A stretch of DNA of 64,000 bases, from contig NC_091135.1 of the NCBI RefSeq assembly GCF_041381155.1, positions 52,093,997-52,157,996 of the forward strand, written 5' to 3'. Shown here piece by piece: positions 47,401-56,900 of this stretch (position 1 is its first letter; each line of letters opens with the position of its first letter). Both the position numbers and the translations under genes were made by a program. The DNA comes from Argopecten irradians. Lineage: Eukaryota; Mollusca; Bivalvia; Pectinida; Pectinidae. Under the pieces are notes generated by a model. The model had not been told where the DNA came from and made no database searches. It saw only the letters and a list, made by a program, of their open reading frames with translations.

Positions 47401-50400
47401 TGACGGCGGTGGTGGAGGTGCCGGTTGCAGATACCATTTGTCGGGAAGGTTTAAGTTGTCTCCCTTTGGAGGTAAAACAGGCTTGTTATCTGCACAGAAT
47501 GTAGGAAAGCTGGGTTTCACTGCTGAGGTTGGTGGTGGTGGAGGAGGTGGCTGTAGGTACCAGTTATCTGGAAGGTTGAAATTACCTCCCTTTGGTGGTG
47601 CTGGTGGCATATAATCAACAGGAGATGTAGTGACATCCACTTTCTCTAGAGAAGTCACTGGAGGGGGTGATTCAGATTTTTTGCTCTGGAAATGTGTACG
47701 CAAAATCTGTTCAGCCTCCTATTCAAAGAAAAAAGAGAAATCTGTTATTCAAACAGGATTGCTGCAGTTAAGGATTGTATGAGGGTATCCTCAGTACATC
47801 TAACAAATAAACAAATGGATACTTGCTTGACACTATATCACATGAACTACTTGCAAGTACTTTCTTTCTTTGTATCAAGTTTTTAAATTATCTTGTATAA
47901 AATATTGTATATATCGTAAGTTCAGTTTAAAACAACAATGACAACAATGAAGGTTTCTACAACATGAAAATTTCAAACTGTACAATATAACTGCCAATCT
48001 ATTATATTTCTAACTTAGGACTCATTTGTCTTTATTTGTTCTATTAAAACCCAGGGCCCCTTAACTATGTGGCAGGCTTTGTACATGAAAAGGACAGAAT
48101 GAAAGGAGAAAAACCTCACAAAGTTGTAACATACCAGCCTTGTACATGCAGTGAGAAGGTGGAGGGCCAATGTCACCTCTTAACATGCAGCATAACTATA
48201 TATAGAACGAATATATAAACATGCCCGGCCTATTATACCTTTTTGTAAAAAATGGTCCCTATGTATCCTAGTGGAGCACTGCCTCTGAAAATCACTCGGG
48301 CAATTTCTGTACTTTTTTGCAGGTTTCCAATTATTTTATGCCTATGCATGCATTTTATATCATTCTTGTCTAAAACAAACATAACAACCCTTCTTAATAC
48401 CTACCGTACCACTCACAAGAGTCCACAATTTGTAGACTCATCGTATAATACCTTTATTGTGTATATGTAAAAACTACTGTGAATTTTATCTTTTATAAGA
48501 TTTAGTTTTATTGCCTTGCAGGAAGGCGATATAAAACAAGTACTATAAAATGCATCTAAATGTTTTAATAATGATTTGCATGATCATTACTTTGCTCCAT
48601 TAGCAGTAATAGGCACCAATTGTAGCTCTAAAGATGACAACATTATCTGTCAAAAGGTCTTTCCAGTTACAATATTGCAGCTAGGCTATCTATACTGGTC
48701 ACCTACTATTCCATGAATTCAGAATGAGGACATTACCTCTACAAGACTTGAATTTTTCCCAATAATCCTTATTCCAGCAAGCAACTCTGATATATCTGTT
48801 GTAATGTAAAACAAATAGAAATTAGTATTGCAAAAAATATGTATCCCTACTTTGGAATAATTCAGTTATAAATTATGAGCATTTTCAAAAGTTAAATTAT
48901 GGAACCATACCAAACCATAAATATATATCTAACACAGTACAAAAATGTCTTCTTTTTTTTTTACTTCAAATGATATGTTATTGTGATCAAATTAAATTCA
49001 CTAACATGGAGCTGAAACACATATCCAAGATGTTCAACAAACTAACCACTTCTATCATAAATGTATAATTTCCATTCAAAGTTCCTCAACAGTAATGAAA
49101 TTTACAACTTTTATTCATTGAAGTTACATGCAGCCAATTAAATACAGCATGTGGTTGGAGATTCTGTAACTAAAACTCTTCCTTATATCACATCAATTAT
49201 AACAATATTGATTAATATGGAATAACCATTATTTTCTTAATGACTACTAAATAATCAACAGAAACTAAGTAACAATAATACAATACCTTTGTCTGCACAT
49301 TCTGCCTCAGGGATATCATCTAATCTAGTTTTAAAGAAACAGAAACAAGTTATTGTCATAACACAAAGTAAAATTTTGTATTCATAAATCTATTTTACTA
49401 CATGTATTTTACTGTTTTATGTAGAAACTGAAACTTAAAATACACACAGAGTAAAAGAACAGAACACAATACCATATCACAACTTTAGTCAAATGATTGG
49501 TTTTATTTAAATGACCTAATCAAATATCTGACAGGATATTAATTTCATTAAAAATAAAGTCAAAATTCTTCAATGATCCTCAATACATAAAGTTCAGAGA
49601 AAACAGATAATTAACTGATAAGAATCTTATCCAATAATTTGGGTATCCATACCTATTAATTTCTTGTAACTCTTTGCGAAAATCCTCTTCACATTCCCAT
49701 AACACTTCATCTTCACCAAAGCCAGAATCTGTACTCTGTCAACATGAAGTAAAATGAGTAAACAGAAATTACAACTTACTACAGGGTCACTTTACACGTA
49801 CACATTAAACCTCTATTCTGTTTTTACCATTAGACATGCATATTACAGGACAGTAAAAGATCACAGTTATAAATGTTATTCATAGCTTGTAGTGATTTTT
49901 TTTAGGTACAGTTGGGACCTAATTAAGACACTGTCCCCTAGAGTTATTTTGCTGTATTTTCACAATTTTGTGTAAATATTCTATCATATGAAGAAAAATT
50001 CTCTAAAAATATACATGTTTGAAAGATACAATGTAGTGTTTTCCCAAATCCCAAGAGGTGCAGGCCCTGAGATTAGTGAGCAAAAAAATCACTGGCTTGT
50101 GAATATCTAAAATTGAATTCTTGCATAGGGGTTTCAATATCAGGCGGTACCCGGTACTTTTTGCCGGTTGAACCTGGCTGTGGTACCGCCTGATTTGGGC
50201 TTAATTACATTAGATAGCATACAGATGGTATGGAAAAGTACCCCCTGAAATTGCAATTGTACCGCCTCTCCTGAAAGATAATAAAACCCCTGCAAGTTGC
50301 AATTTTGATCTTTGATAAGAAATGGATAGAATACTGAAATGAGCAAAATTCCCAAATTAAGAGTATGAAGTGATGACTAGGCACACAGAGCATGTTCAGC

Positions 50401-53400
50401 CTCTCTAATATTGTTGGCTGAAGAAAACAGGGCTGTGTGGAGTTAGAGGAGGTAATGGGCACGATGCTATACTTTTGATCTGTATTTAAATGTATTATTG
50501 TTCTAACTTCCAAATCGTTATATATTCAGTTGGTATATGACTTACTTGCTGTGTCTGTATGACATGTGTACATCCTTTAGTAGAGTTCCTATTTCCCTCT
50601 TTATCGTCACAGTTAACATCACTTGACCTAGCCTTATTTGATATATCCTTCCACGTAATATTTGATGTCTGAAATTATGTATATATACAAAAAATAATAA
50701 TATACATGTATGTAATTCTGTAATTACGTAACTCACTGGTACTCGGCTCGATTCAATGTACCATACAATTTTTTTAATTTTTATTCATAAACAACATGTT
50801 TTCTGGCCTTTATATAGGACTATCACAAAACTCACATAAGGGGAGTAATCAATCTTTTGATGGACATATTGATGACATACAACACCTAAAACACAGAGGC
50901 TTCAAACAAAGGGGAGATAATTTAATATCAAGACTCATGAAAAATTCTGGTGTGGTGACTATTTATTCCATGAGTATTTGTGTACCTGGGTCAGTACAAT
51001 AGGATGTTGCCAGTTCTCTTTGCGTAGGAGAAGGATGTCTTTCAGGTTGATTTCTACCACACTGTCCAAGGTGTTGCGTGTAATGGCTTCTTGGATACAA
51101 TCAAAGCAATTGTCCATCAAGCCTAAACAGAAACCATTTTAGAGAAAAGAAATTATCTTCACATTTTAAGCTATTTTACTTTTTTTTAAAGCCAACTAAA
51201 GATTGCAATTTTCACAAGGTAAAGAAACTTAATATTATGAAAAGTTGGTACCTATGATAGTAAGATACACATCAGCCTATTGAAAAGTAACACCAATGTA
51301 CCATTGGTTAATTAATCAGTTGTCATGGGTATACAAAACAACAGTTGGGTGTTACAATGGCCATATTTCTAAAATTTTCATTTCATTTCAACCAATTTTA
51401 TTGAATAAATCAAAAGGATTGGGCAACAGGCTAGGCCTATATAAGCCCTTTCCTAGCCAGAAACTAATCAAATTAAATTACATACATGTATTAAGTTGAT
51501 TAAACAACACATTAATAAAACAAATTTGGTATGTAACAAAAGAATATTATTAATACTATTAATATGCCAAGTATTATACTCTTATGGATATATAAGTTTG
51601 GGAATAAATTTCATATTGACATCAGCCTATTGAAAAGTAACACCAATGTGATATTGGTTAATTAATCAGTTGTCATGGGTATTACAACAGTTGAGTGTTA
51701 CAATGGCCATAATTCTAAAATCAGTTCTGTTGTCATGGTGATTTATGTAACTACTGTTCAGTTTATGGATGTCAGATAGCCATGACAATTTACATGGAAA
51801 GCAATTCTAAAGTGATTTATAATCATTGAAACCAAATTAAAATTTATCTGATCAGAGCGATGACAATCAGAACACGATTACTGAAATTGAATAATAAATA
51901 AATAAACAATTGAATAATAAAAGATTCAATGAGCAGCATGGTTACTGATATAACATGTTATTTAAAAGATATTTTCCCCTATCCTTGAGTATGCAATAGT
52001 TCAAAACGTTTCAACATTTTAATCTTCAAATTATTTTTTGTGTCTGTCACAGATTCTTAATTCAGACTCCACCTTTTTAAAGTAATATTCAGTTGATAAT
52101 TGCAACAATGACATTAATTCAAATAATATGTGAATATGCTCAACAGTGTAGACGTGTCAACAATCAACAATGTGCACTTGTCAAAAGTACCTCTGTTTTT
52201 TTCATCAATTTGGGCGCCATTTTTAGTGATAAAGTCTCGGAATTGGAGGGAACATTGTAAGGACAGGCTGTCATCAACAAGTCGCTCGATGTAATTCAGC
52301 AATCCCATCTCTAGAGCTGTCAACACCAAAATAGACAACACAGACATGATAAAGTTTCTCAAAGAAAATCAATGATAATCATGATAAACAGTGACAAGAA
52401 AGTCCAAATATCAAGCTTTATTATTTCAATATATAGAGATATGGTTGTTAATAATTAAAGCTTATTTTCACCTGATATCTAGAATTTTTCTTTCTTTCTG
52501 ATGAGCCCTAGATTAATCCATTTGCAAGGAGTCCCAGATGAATTCACAGAACACCAATATGTCTATGTACATGTACAGAGGAGTCCACATAATCGAATAA
52601 CGGTTATTTGAATATTTTGGTTACCCCGGGGTATTTGTATAAAATTCTGCTGTCCCAATATTTTCTTTTACATGACCTCCGGTTAATCGAATAAAATATT
52701 TGGGAGGGCCTGTATCGCTCACCTGGTTTGTAATGCCAAGTAATGTTCTGAATACAGGTTCATTGTTTCTTTTCTGAAGGAATATTAATATTAATCTCAA
52801 AATCCCCTATTGGGCCCCATCCCTCCCGCCAAAATTTATACAAGTTCTGTTCCCCTTCTTCCAAGGATGTTTGTGGCCAAATTTGGTTACAATCCATGCA
52901 GAACTCTATGACTAGTAGCGATTTAAAGGATTTACCTCTATTTCCCCTATTGGGCCCCGCCCCTCCTGCCCCCGGGGGGTCAGAGCCAAAATTTATACAA
53001 GTTCTGTTCCCCTTCCCCAAAGGATGTCTGTGGCCAAATTTGGTTACATTCCATTCAGAACTCTATGACAAGTAGCGATTTAAAGGATTTACCTCTATTA
53101 CCCCTATTGGGCCCCGCCCCTCCTGCCCCCGGGGGACCAGAGCCAAAATTTATACAATTTCTGTTCCCCTTCCCCAAAGGATGTTTGTGGTCAAATTTGG
53201 TTACATTCCATTCAGAACTCTAGGACAAGTAGTGATTTAAAGGATTTACCTCTATTTCCCCTATTGGGCCCCGCCCCTCCTGCCCCTGGGGGATCAGAGC
53301 CAAAATTTATACAAGTTCTGTTCCCCTTCCCCCAAGGATGTTTGTGGGTGAATTTGGTTACAATTCATGTAGAACTCTATGACTAGTAGCGATTTAAAGG

Positions 53401-56155
53401 ATTTACCCCTATTACCCCTATTGGGCCCCGCCCCTCCTGCCCCTGGGGGGTCAGAGCCAAAATTTATACAAGTTCTGTTCCCCTTCCCCCAAGGATGTTT
53501 GTGGCCAAATTTGGTTACAATCCATGCAGAACTCTATGACTAGTAGCGATTTAAAGGAAATGTTGACGGACGGACGGACGCGGACGGACGGACGGACGGA
53601 CGGACGGACGGACGGACGGACGGACGACGGACGCCGCGCCATGACATAAGCTCACCGGTTCCTACAGAAATTGTATAAATTTTGGCTCTGGTTCCCCGGG
53701 GGCAGGAGGGGCGGGGCCCAATAGGGGTAATAGAGGTAAATCCTTTAAATCGCTACTTGTCATAGAGTTCTTTGGGCCAGGTGAGCTAATAAAATATTTG
53801 GGAAATTCTAAAAATGAAATAAAATATTTTTCAATTTTGCAATACATTTTTAGCAAAATTCGCTGATATATGTTTCAAGATACTTCGCTTTTACTAGAAA
53901 TCATCATGGTGACAGATTAACGTTATCAAATGGCTTGTTATTTTATGCATGAATCTGCAAAGGTATTCAATGCTGTTACGATTTACATCAGCAGCGGTAG
54001 ATCATTACTTTAATATAATCACTGACTCAAATCTATTTAAAGCATTTGCACTTTCAAATATGTTTATTAACTTAACATACCTTAGTTCGCCATCGGTTGG
54101 AGAAACCATGCTTCCTTACAACAATCGTCATTCATGAGTAGTCTCGTTCAACCAGAGTCTTGATGACTACACCAGACGTGTGCGTATCAAGCGTCTCGTT
54201 GAACGAGACATAAAAGTATGCAAAGTTGGCGTGCAATGACTACCGCAAGTTTCGTATGTAATATTATGGATACAAAATATACTTGCTATGTTGTTTCATT
54301 GCTACTTGAATATGCATTAATTTCTGAAATGTTATCAAGCTATTTACCGTATCAATCAACAATATAGGAAGAATTCTCAAAACACATTTAGGTCCAGTGA
54401 ACGCATGGCTTCATCACCCGCCGCCATTTTCGAATTCATACATATGTGTCAAAACAACACTGCTAGTTGATCGGCACTTTGAAGTTTTAATCACGACTGT
54501 AAGCTCATTTCGCCAGGCAAATGTACGTAAATTTGTTTATCATTTAGGTTCAGAATTGCAGACACAAATTCAATTTTCGAAAATAATTACTTGTTGTTCG
54601 TTTCAAGTGTAAATAATTTACGTATTTATTAAGTAAAAGAAACGATATTTATTTGCCTGTGCACATGAATGTGGGGGGTCAAACGGAGGTGCAAAATGCC
54701 ATCTCCGGCTACTCGAATACTCCAGTTATTTGAATATTCTTCTGGAACATGACTTATTCAAATAAGCGGAATCCTCTGTATATATAGTTCATAAAACCTT
54801 TCTGAGTTGGTCCAAAAATCAAACAATTATCAATCATAACCCGTCAAAGTAAACTTGACAATTTTAACATTTATAATAAGATATATCGTAAACTTGACAA
54901 TTTTAACATTTATAATAAGATATATCGCTCTAATTATAGTCAAACCTTCGTAGTTGGGCTGTTTTGTCTTCAGAGGTGGTGGTCTTGCAAGCTTGTTCCC
55001 ACGAGGGGCCCTTTTCCTCACAGGCTGTGACATAGCTTCAACTGGAGTTTTAAATTTTAAATCAAACTTCTCATTGATATAGAATATGTTTAACAATTCG
55101 TCAATTATGTCTATATACTCAGTACTCCAAATAATTTTTGGAGGGGCAGGTAATTGTACTCACACTTTTGAAAGAGAGGGCTACAACTTTGACTTCTGTG
55201 CGAATATTGCGATGACAGTTATGTGAGTATAGTGTGAAGTAATCAATGATAAGCTAGCAATTGTGCAAATATCTATCTGACTCAAGCACACAGAAAATGT
55301 TGACTTTGAAAAATAAATGGAATTAACCTGTTACTAAATTATTCATTCTGATTTTTTTCTGGATTTACTAATTGGGTTGAGTAATACAAGTAGTGTTGGA
55401 GTAATTTGTACATGTTCATACAATTTTTTAGGGGTAATTAAAATGTTTTCAATGGGTATTTTACCTGTGTACGCATCTTAACTGGAGCACCGATACTTTT
55501 TGGAGTATGAAGCACAAATTTAATTTTGCAAGGATATGGTACATATCAGGCCACACATTTTCATGAGTATCTAAGTTACAGTGACTTTTCATTCTGCTGA
55601 CACTGATCTTGATCAGCATGCACATCATGGCATTGATTATGATTATGACAATACAATTACCAATACATGCATATATATTTGAGGTAACTTACCTAAATTT
55701 CTTTTCACTTCATCTGGAGTAGTGGTCACTAAGCTATTAGCATTAACATCAAGCTCATTTATCTGACAGCTAAGCTTACTGGTTAGGTGATGTTGGCTGA
55801 TCACATTTAAAGAGGAAATCAAATTGGACGTGGCTTCCTTTAACAACTGATCACTGTAGTTATTATTTGGAATGTGACCAATACCCTCTTTCACAACATC
55901 CTTCTCACAGCGTTGTGGATTATTTGACAAGACTTCGAATTGTTCGTCCTTTGGAAGATTGTTATTGTTCTCGCACAAGATGCTGTCAGAATCTGAGTTC
56001 ATTAAAGAATTCTGTAGATTTCCACAATTGTTACTGATCACATTCTGATTTGAGATGTTTGTTACGCCTGGTTGCTTCCTCGGTTGTGGTTTTTGAAGCC
56101 GTGACAATTTTGGCGCCTTTCTTGTCAGAGAACATCTTTGTTGTGGAACCTCCAT
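32277..56155 (-). CDS. Unrecognised 693-aa protein with an eIF4E-binding-like motif (13 coding exons)
   Basis: Thirteen minus-strand exons join in matching phases to 2082 nt. I do not recognise the family. Regions in order: a basic, Asn/Ser-rich N-terminus (1-154); a helical segment (about 165-312) with EYIDIIDELLNIFYI, LLNYIERLVDDSL and CFDCIQEAI; a polar linker; an acidic patch GFGEDEVLWECEEDF; a proline-rich region with a duplicated NLPDxWYLQP motif (461-470 and 503-512); GIFTARGRRTMFSLY; then YKYTREELIA (601-610) and EWSYLEKIYP; a C-terminus with SVMWQSLAQMKRN. YTREELI fits Y-x4-L-hydrophobic, the eIF4E-binding consensus, and is close to YTKEELL of 4E-T. The helical segment plus this motif recalls Mextli or Paip1/CTIF-like MIF4G proteins, but I could not confirm a domain. 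The 14-kb intron before exon 12 holds large insertions. An upstream 5' UTR exon is likely, since an acceptor lies two bases before the ATG. Confidence 0.8.
32669..32799 (-). CDS. Gene 3 coding exon 12 (eIF4E-binding-like motif)
   Basis: DAERASYKYTREELIACSDS, then IYAKEPPAEWSYLEKIYPHV. Y603-x4-L608-I609 fits the canonical eIF4E-binding motif; a second aromatic/hydrophobic patch 20-30 residues on (EWSYLEKIYP) could serve as an auxiliary site. Acceptor tgttcacag, donor GTTTGT. Confidence 0.8.
33238..33352. repeat. A-rich low-complexity tract
   Basis: Runs of AAAAATAATAA and similar on the plus strand. Confidence 0.8.
33620..33675. repeat. Tandem duplication of ~28 bp
   Basis: TTTACACGCAAGATGTTGTG + TAAATTAA occurs twice in a row. 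Confidence 0.8.
33706..36518. mobile_element. 2.8-kb TTAA-flanked element
   Basis: TIRs AGCCCCATTATG and CATAATGGGACT (one mismatch) are flanked by TTAA at 33702-33705 and 36519-36522. Subterminal ACCAAACTTTGCT is mirrored by AGCAAAGTTTGGT, which supports the pairing. No transposase frame. It is nested in the 9.5-kb insertion. Confidence 0.6.
34761..34874. repeat. Hairpin with 18-bp perfect arms
   Basis: GTGTTTGGCTCTATAGAC and its exact complement. ATGAACCACA stands near both outer ends as a direct repeat, so this may be a small inserted element. Confidence 0.65.
37435..37950 (+). mobile_element. SINE-like dispersed repeat
   Basis: Contains GGTTCTGTCCCCTGGCCGAG (B-box-like), GGGAGTGGGACGACTGGTTC and GGACGTTAATTAATCAAACA at its end. 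From memory this sequence type is common in bivalve genomes, possibly related to V-SINE/RUDI-type elements. Class and ends are uncertain. Confidence 0.4.
38497..39167 (+). mobile_element. Diverged tandem-repeat element T10
   Basis: The head AACAAAAGGATCATGGGTCG, ATCATCTGACT resembles T6. About three ~170-bp units follow (TGACCTTAAATGGCGACCAA, GGTCATTCATTTGAACAAAC). It ends near GACGACGGAAGG, GATGACTATAGG. The 3' CTAA is not clear. Confidence 0.5.
40162..40246. repeat. Near-perfect 33-bp-arm hairpin
   Basis: TAGCTACTGTTGTAGCGGCA, AAGATATCACCTT pairs with its complement with one mismatch, around a 19-nt loop that itself contains GACTGAAAGTC. Confidence 0.85.
41780..43800. repeat. Long diverged inverted repeat (two ~500-600 bp arms)
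   Basis: Left arm 41780-42310 matches right arm 43120-43800 in reverse: AGGATGATACGGTAGGCAAA with TTTGCCTACCGTATCATCCT, GTCAAAACTGGTTACAC with its complement, GGCGGCCATTACAGAAGCCC with the mirrored GGCTTCAATAATGGCTGCC. The arms belong to the two TA-flanked insertions, so these share an interior in opposite orientation. Confidence 0.75.
42690..44006. mobile_element. 1.3-kb TA-flanked TIR element
   Basis: TIRs CAGTCAAACCTG and CAGGTTTGACTG with TA at 42688-42689 and 44007-44008. Subterminal tandem blocks (ATAGACAGGTTG, GGCGGTCGTTATATACAGGC). In the relative at 48.2-48.7 kb the site has a single TA. Tc1/mariner-type by TA and CAGT ends; no transposase. Confidence 0.75.
44275..45679 (+). mobile_element. 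Tandem-repeat element T6 (170-bp units)
   Basis: Head AACAAGAGGCCCAAGGGCCT, TTCATCTGACT. TTCAGCAATGTTTCCATGGT recurs at 44801, 44971, 45142, 45313, 45483 and 45653, a period of 170-171 bp. Alternate units differ (GCCATTTTCAGC or ATATTTTCAGC). No 3' end is present; T7 follows directly. Confidence 0.75.
45681..45943 (+). mobile_element. Element T7, 5' part
   Basis: Head AACAAGAGATCCCAGAGGGA, TCTTGTCGCCCACC; the stem AGATCCC-AGA-GGGATCT replaces GGCCC-AGA-GGGCC of T1/T4. It shares internal AGTGGTAACAAACTTCAAC with T8 and T9. It breaks off at the palindrome at 45944. Confidence 0.6.
45944..46164. repeat. 221-bp palindromic element
   Basis: AACTCCATTTAAA, ATCGTGTAGCTCACTTACTT, TAACCGTCAGCGCCATGTTC pairs with the mirrored right arm; arms of about 90 bp. 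Both strands therefore give nearly the same open frame (VTVKVSELHDV on each). It is nested within or beside T7. Confidence 0.8.
46900..47062 (-). CDS. Gene 3 coding exon 11
   Basis: RCEQIVIRQPIGAGISQDQL, then EKIEKTMPNGIFTARGRRT and MFSLYCKAIGKTSFP plus one base. Donor GTAAGC. No known fold recognised. Confidence 0.8.
47338..47718 (-). CDS. Gene 3 coding exon 10 (proline-rich, duplicated motif)
   Basis: 127 codons, phase 0 to 0. EAEQILRTHFQSKKS, then two repeats: GGNFNLPDNWYLQPPPPPPP and GDNLNLPDKWYLQPAPPPPP. Ends VNRQLSEDMQ before GTAAAT. Poly-Pro runs could bind SH3, WW or EVH1 partners (inference). Confidence 0.82.
48210..48692. repeat. Uninterrupted dispersed repeat copy A (empty site)
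   Basis: It aligns to interrupted copy B. It has TTAATACCTACCGTACC where B has the 9.5-kb insertion, and TTTTATAAGATTTAG where B has the 1.3-kb element. Lies in the intron between exons 10 and 9 of gene 3. Confidence 0.75.
48737..48795 (-). CDS. Gene 3 coding exon 9
   Basis: DISELLAGIRIIGKNSSLVE between acceptor ttacaacag and donor GTAATG; phases 1 to 0. Confidence 0.75.
49287..49324 (-). CDS. Gene 3 coding exon 8 (38 nt)
   Basis: Completes Arg, then LDDIPEAECADK plus one base. Acceptor aaactag, donor GTATTG; phases 2 to 1. Confidence 0.7.
49653..49735 (-). CDS. Gene 3 coding exon 7
   Basis: STDSGFGEDEVLWECEEDFR, then KELQEIN plus two bases. An acidic segment. Acceptor gttgacag, donor GTATGG. 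Confidence 0.75.
50546..50668 (-). CDS. Gene 3 coding exon 6
   Basis: TSNITWKDISNKARSSDVNC, then DDKEGNRNSTKGCTHVIQTQ. Acceptor aatttcag, donor GTAAGT; phase 0 at both ends, so it could be skipped without a frame shift. Confidence 0.75.
50986..51122 (-). CDS. Gene 3 coding exon 5
   Basis: GLMDNCFDCIQEAITRNTLD, then VVEINLKDILLLRKENW. Acceptor tctgtttag, donor GTACAC; phases 1 to 0. Confidence 0.8.
51270..51722. repeat. Direct repeat pair (~105 bp)
   Basis: ACATCAGCCTATTGAAAAGT, TGGTTAATTAATCAGTTGTC at 51270-51377 recurs at 51619-51722 with small changes. Between exons 4 and 5 of gene 3. Confidence 0.8.
52191..52316 (-). CDS. Gene 3 coding exon 4
   Basis: ALEMGLLNYIERLVDDSLSL, then QCSLQFRDFITKNGAQIDE. 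Acceptor gttgacag, donor GTACTT; phases 1 to 1. Predicted amphipathic helices. Confidence 0.8.
52705..53787 (+). mobile_element. Helitron-like element T3, 5'-shortened, flanked by 15-bp repeats
   Basis: It begins AGGGCCTGTATCGCTCACCT without the usual AACAAGAGGCCCAG. About five ~157-bp units of the T2/T4 type, a GGAC microsatellite (53565-53632), then the 3' hairpin split by a ~112-bp inverted unit (53662-53773), and GGTGAGCT at the end. AATAAAATATTTGGG lies on both sides (52690-52704, 53788-53802). Confidence 0.75.
53565..53632. repeat. (GGAC)n microsatellite in T3
   Basis: More than ten ACGG units, then ACGACGGACGCCGCG. Confidence 0.9.
54847..54928. repeat. 39-41-bp tandem duplication
   Basis: GTAAACTTGACAATTTTAAC, ATTTATAATAAGATATATC occurs twice just downstream of gene 3 exon 3 in its intron. 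Confidence 0.85.
54946..55124 (-). CDS. Gene 3 coding exon 3
   Basis: TEYIDIIDELLNIFYINEKF, then a basic stretch PVRKRAPRGNKLARPPPLK, ending NYE plus one base. The donor GTTTGA is weak, but its phase agrees with the next acceptor. A 39-bp tandem duplication follows within the intron. Confidence 0.7.
55465..55495 (-). CDS. Gene 3 coding exon 2 (31-nt microexon, tentative)
   Basis: It is needed to bridge phase 1 of exon 1 and phase 2 of exon 3, has an AG before and a GTAAAA donor after, and adds VSVLQLRCVH. Its acceptor tract is weak. It is placed mainly by phase logic. Confidence 0.4.
55693..56155 (-). CDS. Gene 3 coding exon 1
   Basis: MEVPQQRCSLTRKAPKLSRL and so on to ...DEVKRNL plus one base, then donor GTAAGT. 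The ATG stands two bases after acceptor tatatttcag. The start is basic (RKAPKLSRLQKPQPRKQ), followed by an Asn-rich polar stretch, so it is probably disordered. Confidence 0.8.
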
Positions 56156-56265
56156 ATCTGAAATATAAAGAATAACAAAACATTTAATATAACCCCGGCA
56201 AATCCAATGATAATGGACTTTGGTAATAATTTGTTGCCATTTGCCAAATATAATGATGATTTCTG

Positions 56266-56624
56266 AACATTGTATACATCCTTTACAGTAACCCAGCTAT
56301 GGTTTCACAATTCACTGATTAAAAACATTGTATACATCCTTTACAGTAACCCAGCTATGGTTTCACAATTCACTGATTAAAAACATTGTATACATCCATC
56401 CTTTACAGTAACCCAGCTATGGTTTCACAATTCACTGATTAAAAACATTGTATACATCCTTTACAGTAACCCAGCTATGGTTTCACAATTCACTGATTAA
56501 AAACATTGTATACATCCTTTACAGTAACCCAGCTATGGTTTCACAATTCACTGATTAAAAACATTGTATACATCCATCCTTTACAGTAACCCAGCTATGG
56601 TTTCACAATTCACTGATTAAAAAC
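56266..56624. repeat. Six-copy 59/63-bp minisatellite
   Basis: AACATTGTATACATCCTTTA, CAGTAACCCAGCTATGGTTT, CACAATTCACTGATTAAA; two copies have an extra CATC. It lies just upstream of gene 3 coding exon 1. Confidence 0.9.
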
Positions 56625-56900
56625 GGACTGAAATCATTTTTAGTCATAAATTTTCATTTAACTAATAGTTACATATAACTTGAGGAGTAAACTAAGTTTA
56701 GACTTATGTCTGCACTTTTGTTTAGAGAAATCTAAAGACTAGAGCATACACTAAATGATTTTCTCATCTCAACTTATTCAGTTGATTATACTAGCTTCTA
56801 TACTTTTTTTTCATTATAAGTAAATCACTTTTCATTGTAAAACAAAAATGTAATACTGTGTGTGATGAAATTTTTGTGTGAATTAATGAATGTCATGTGT

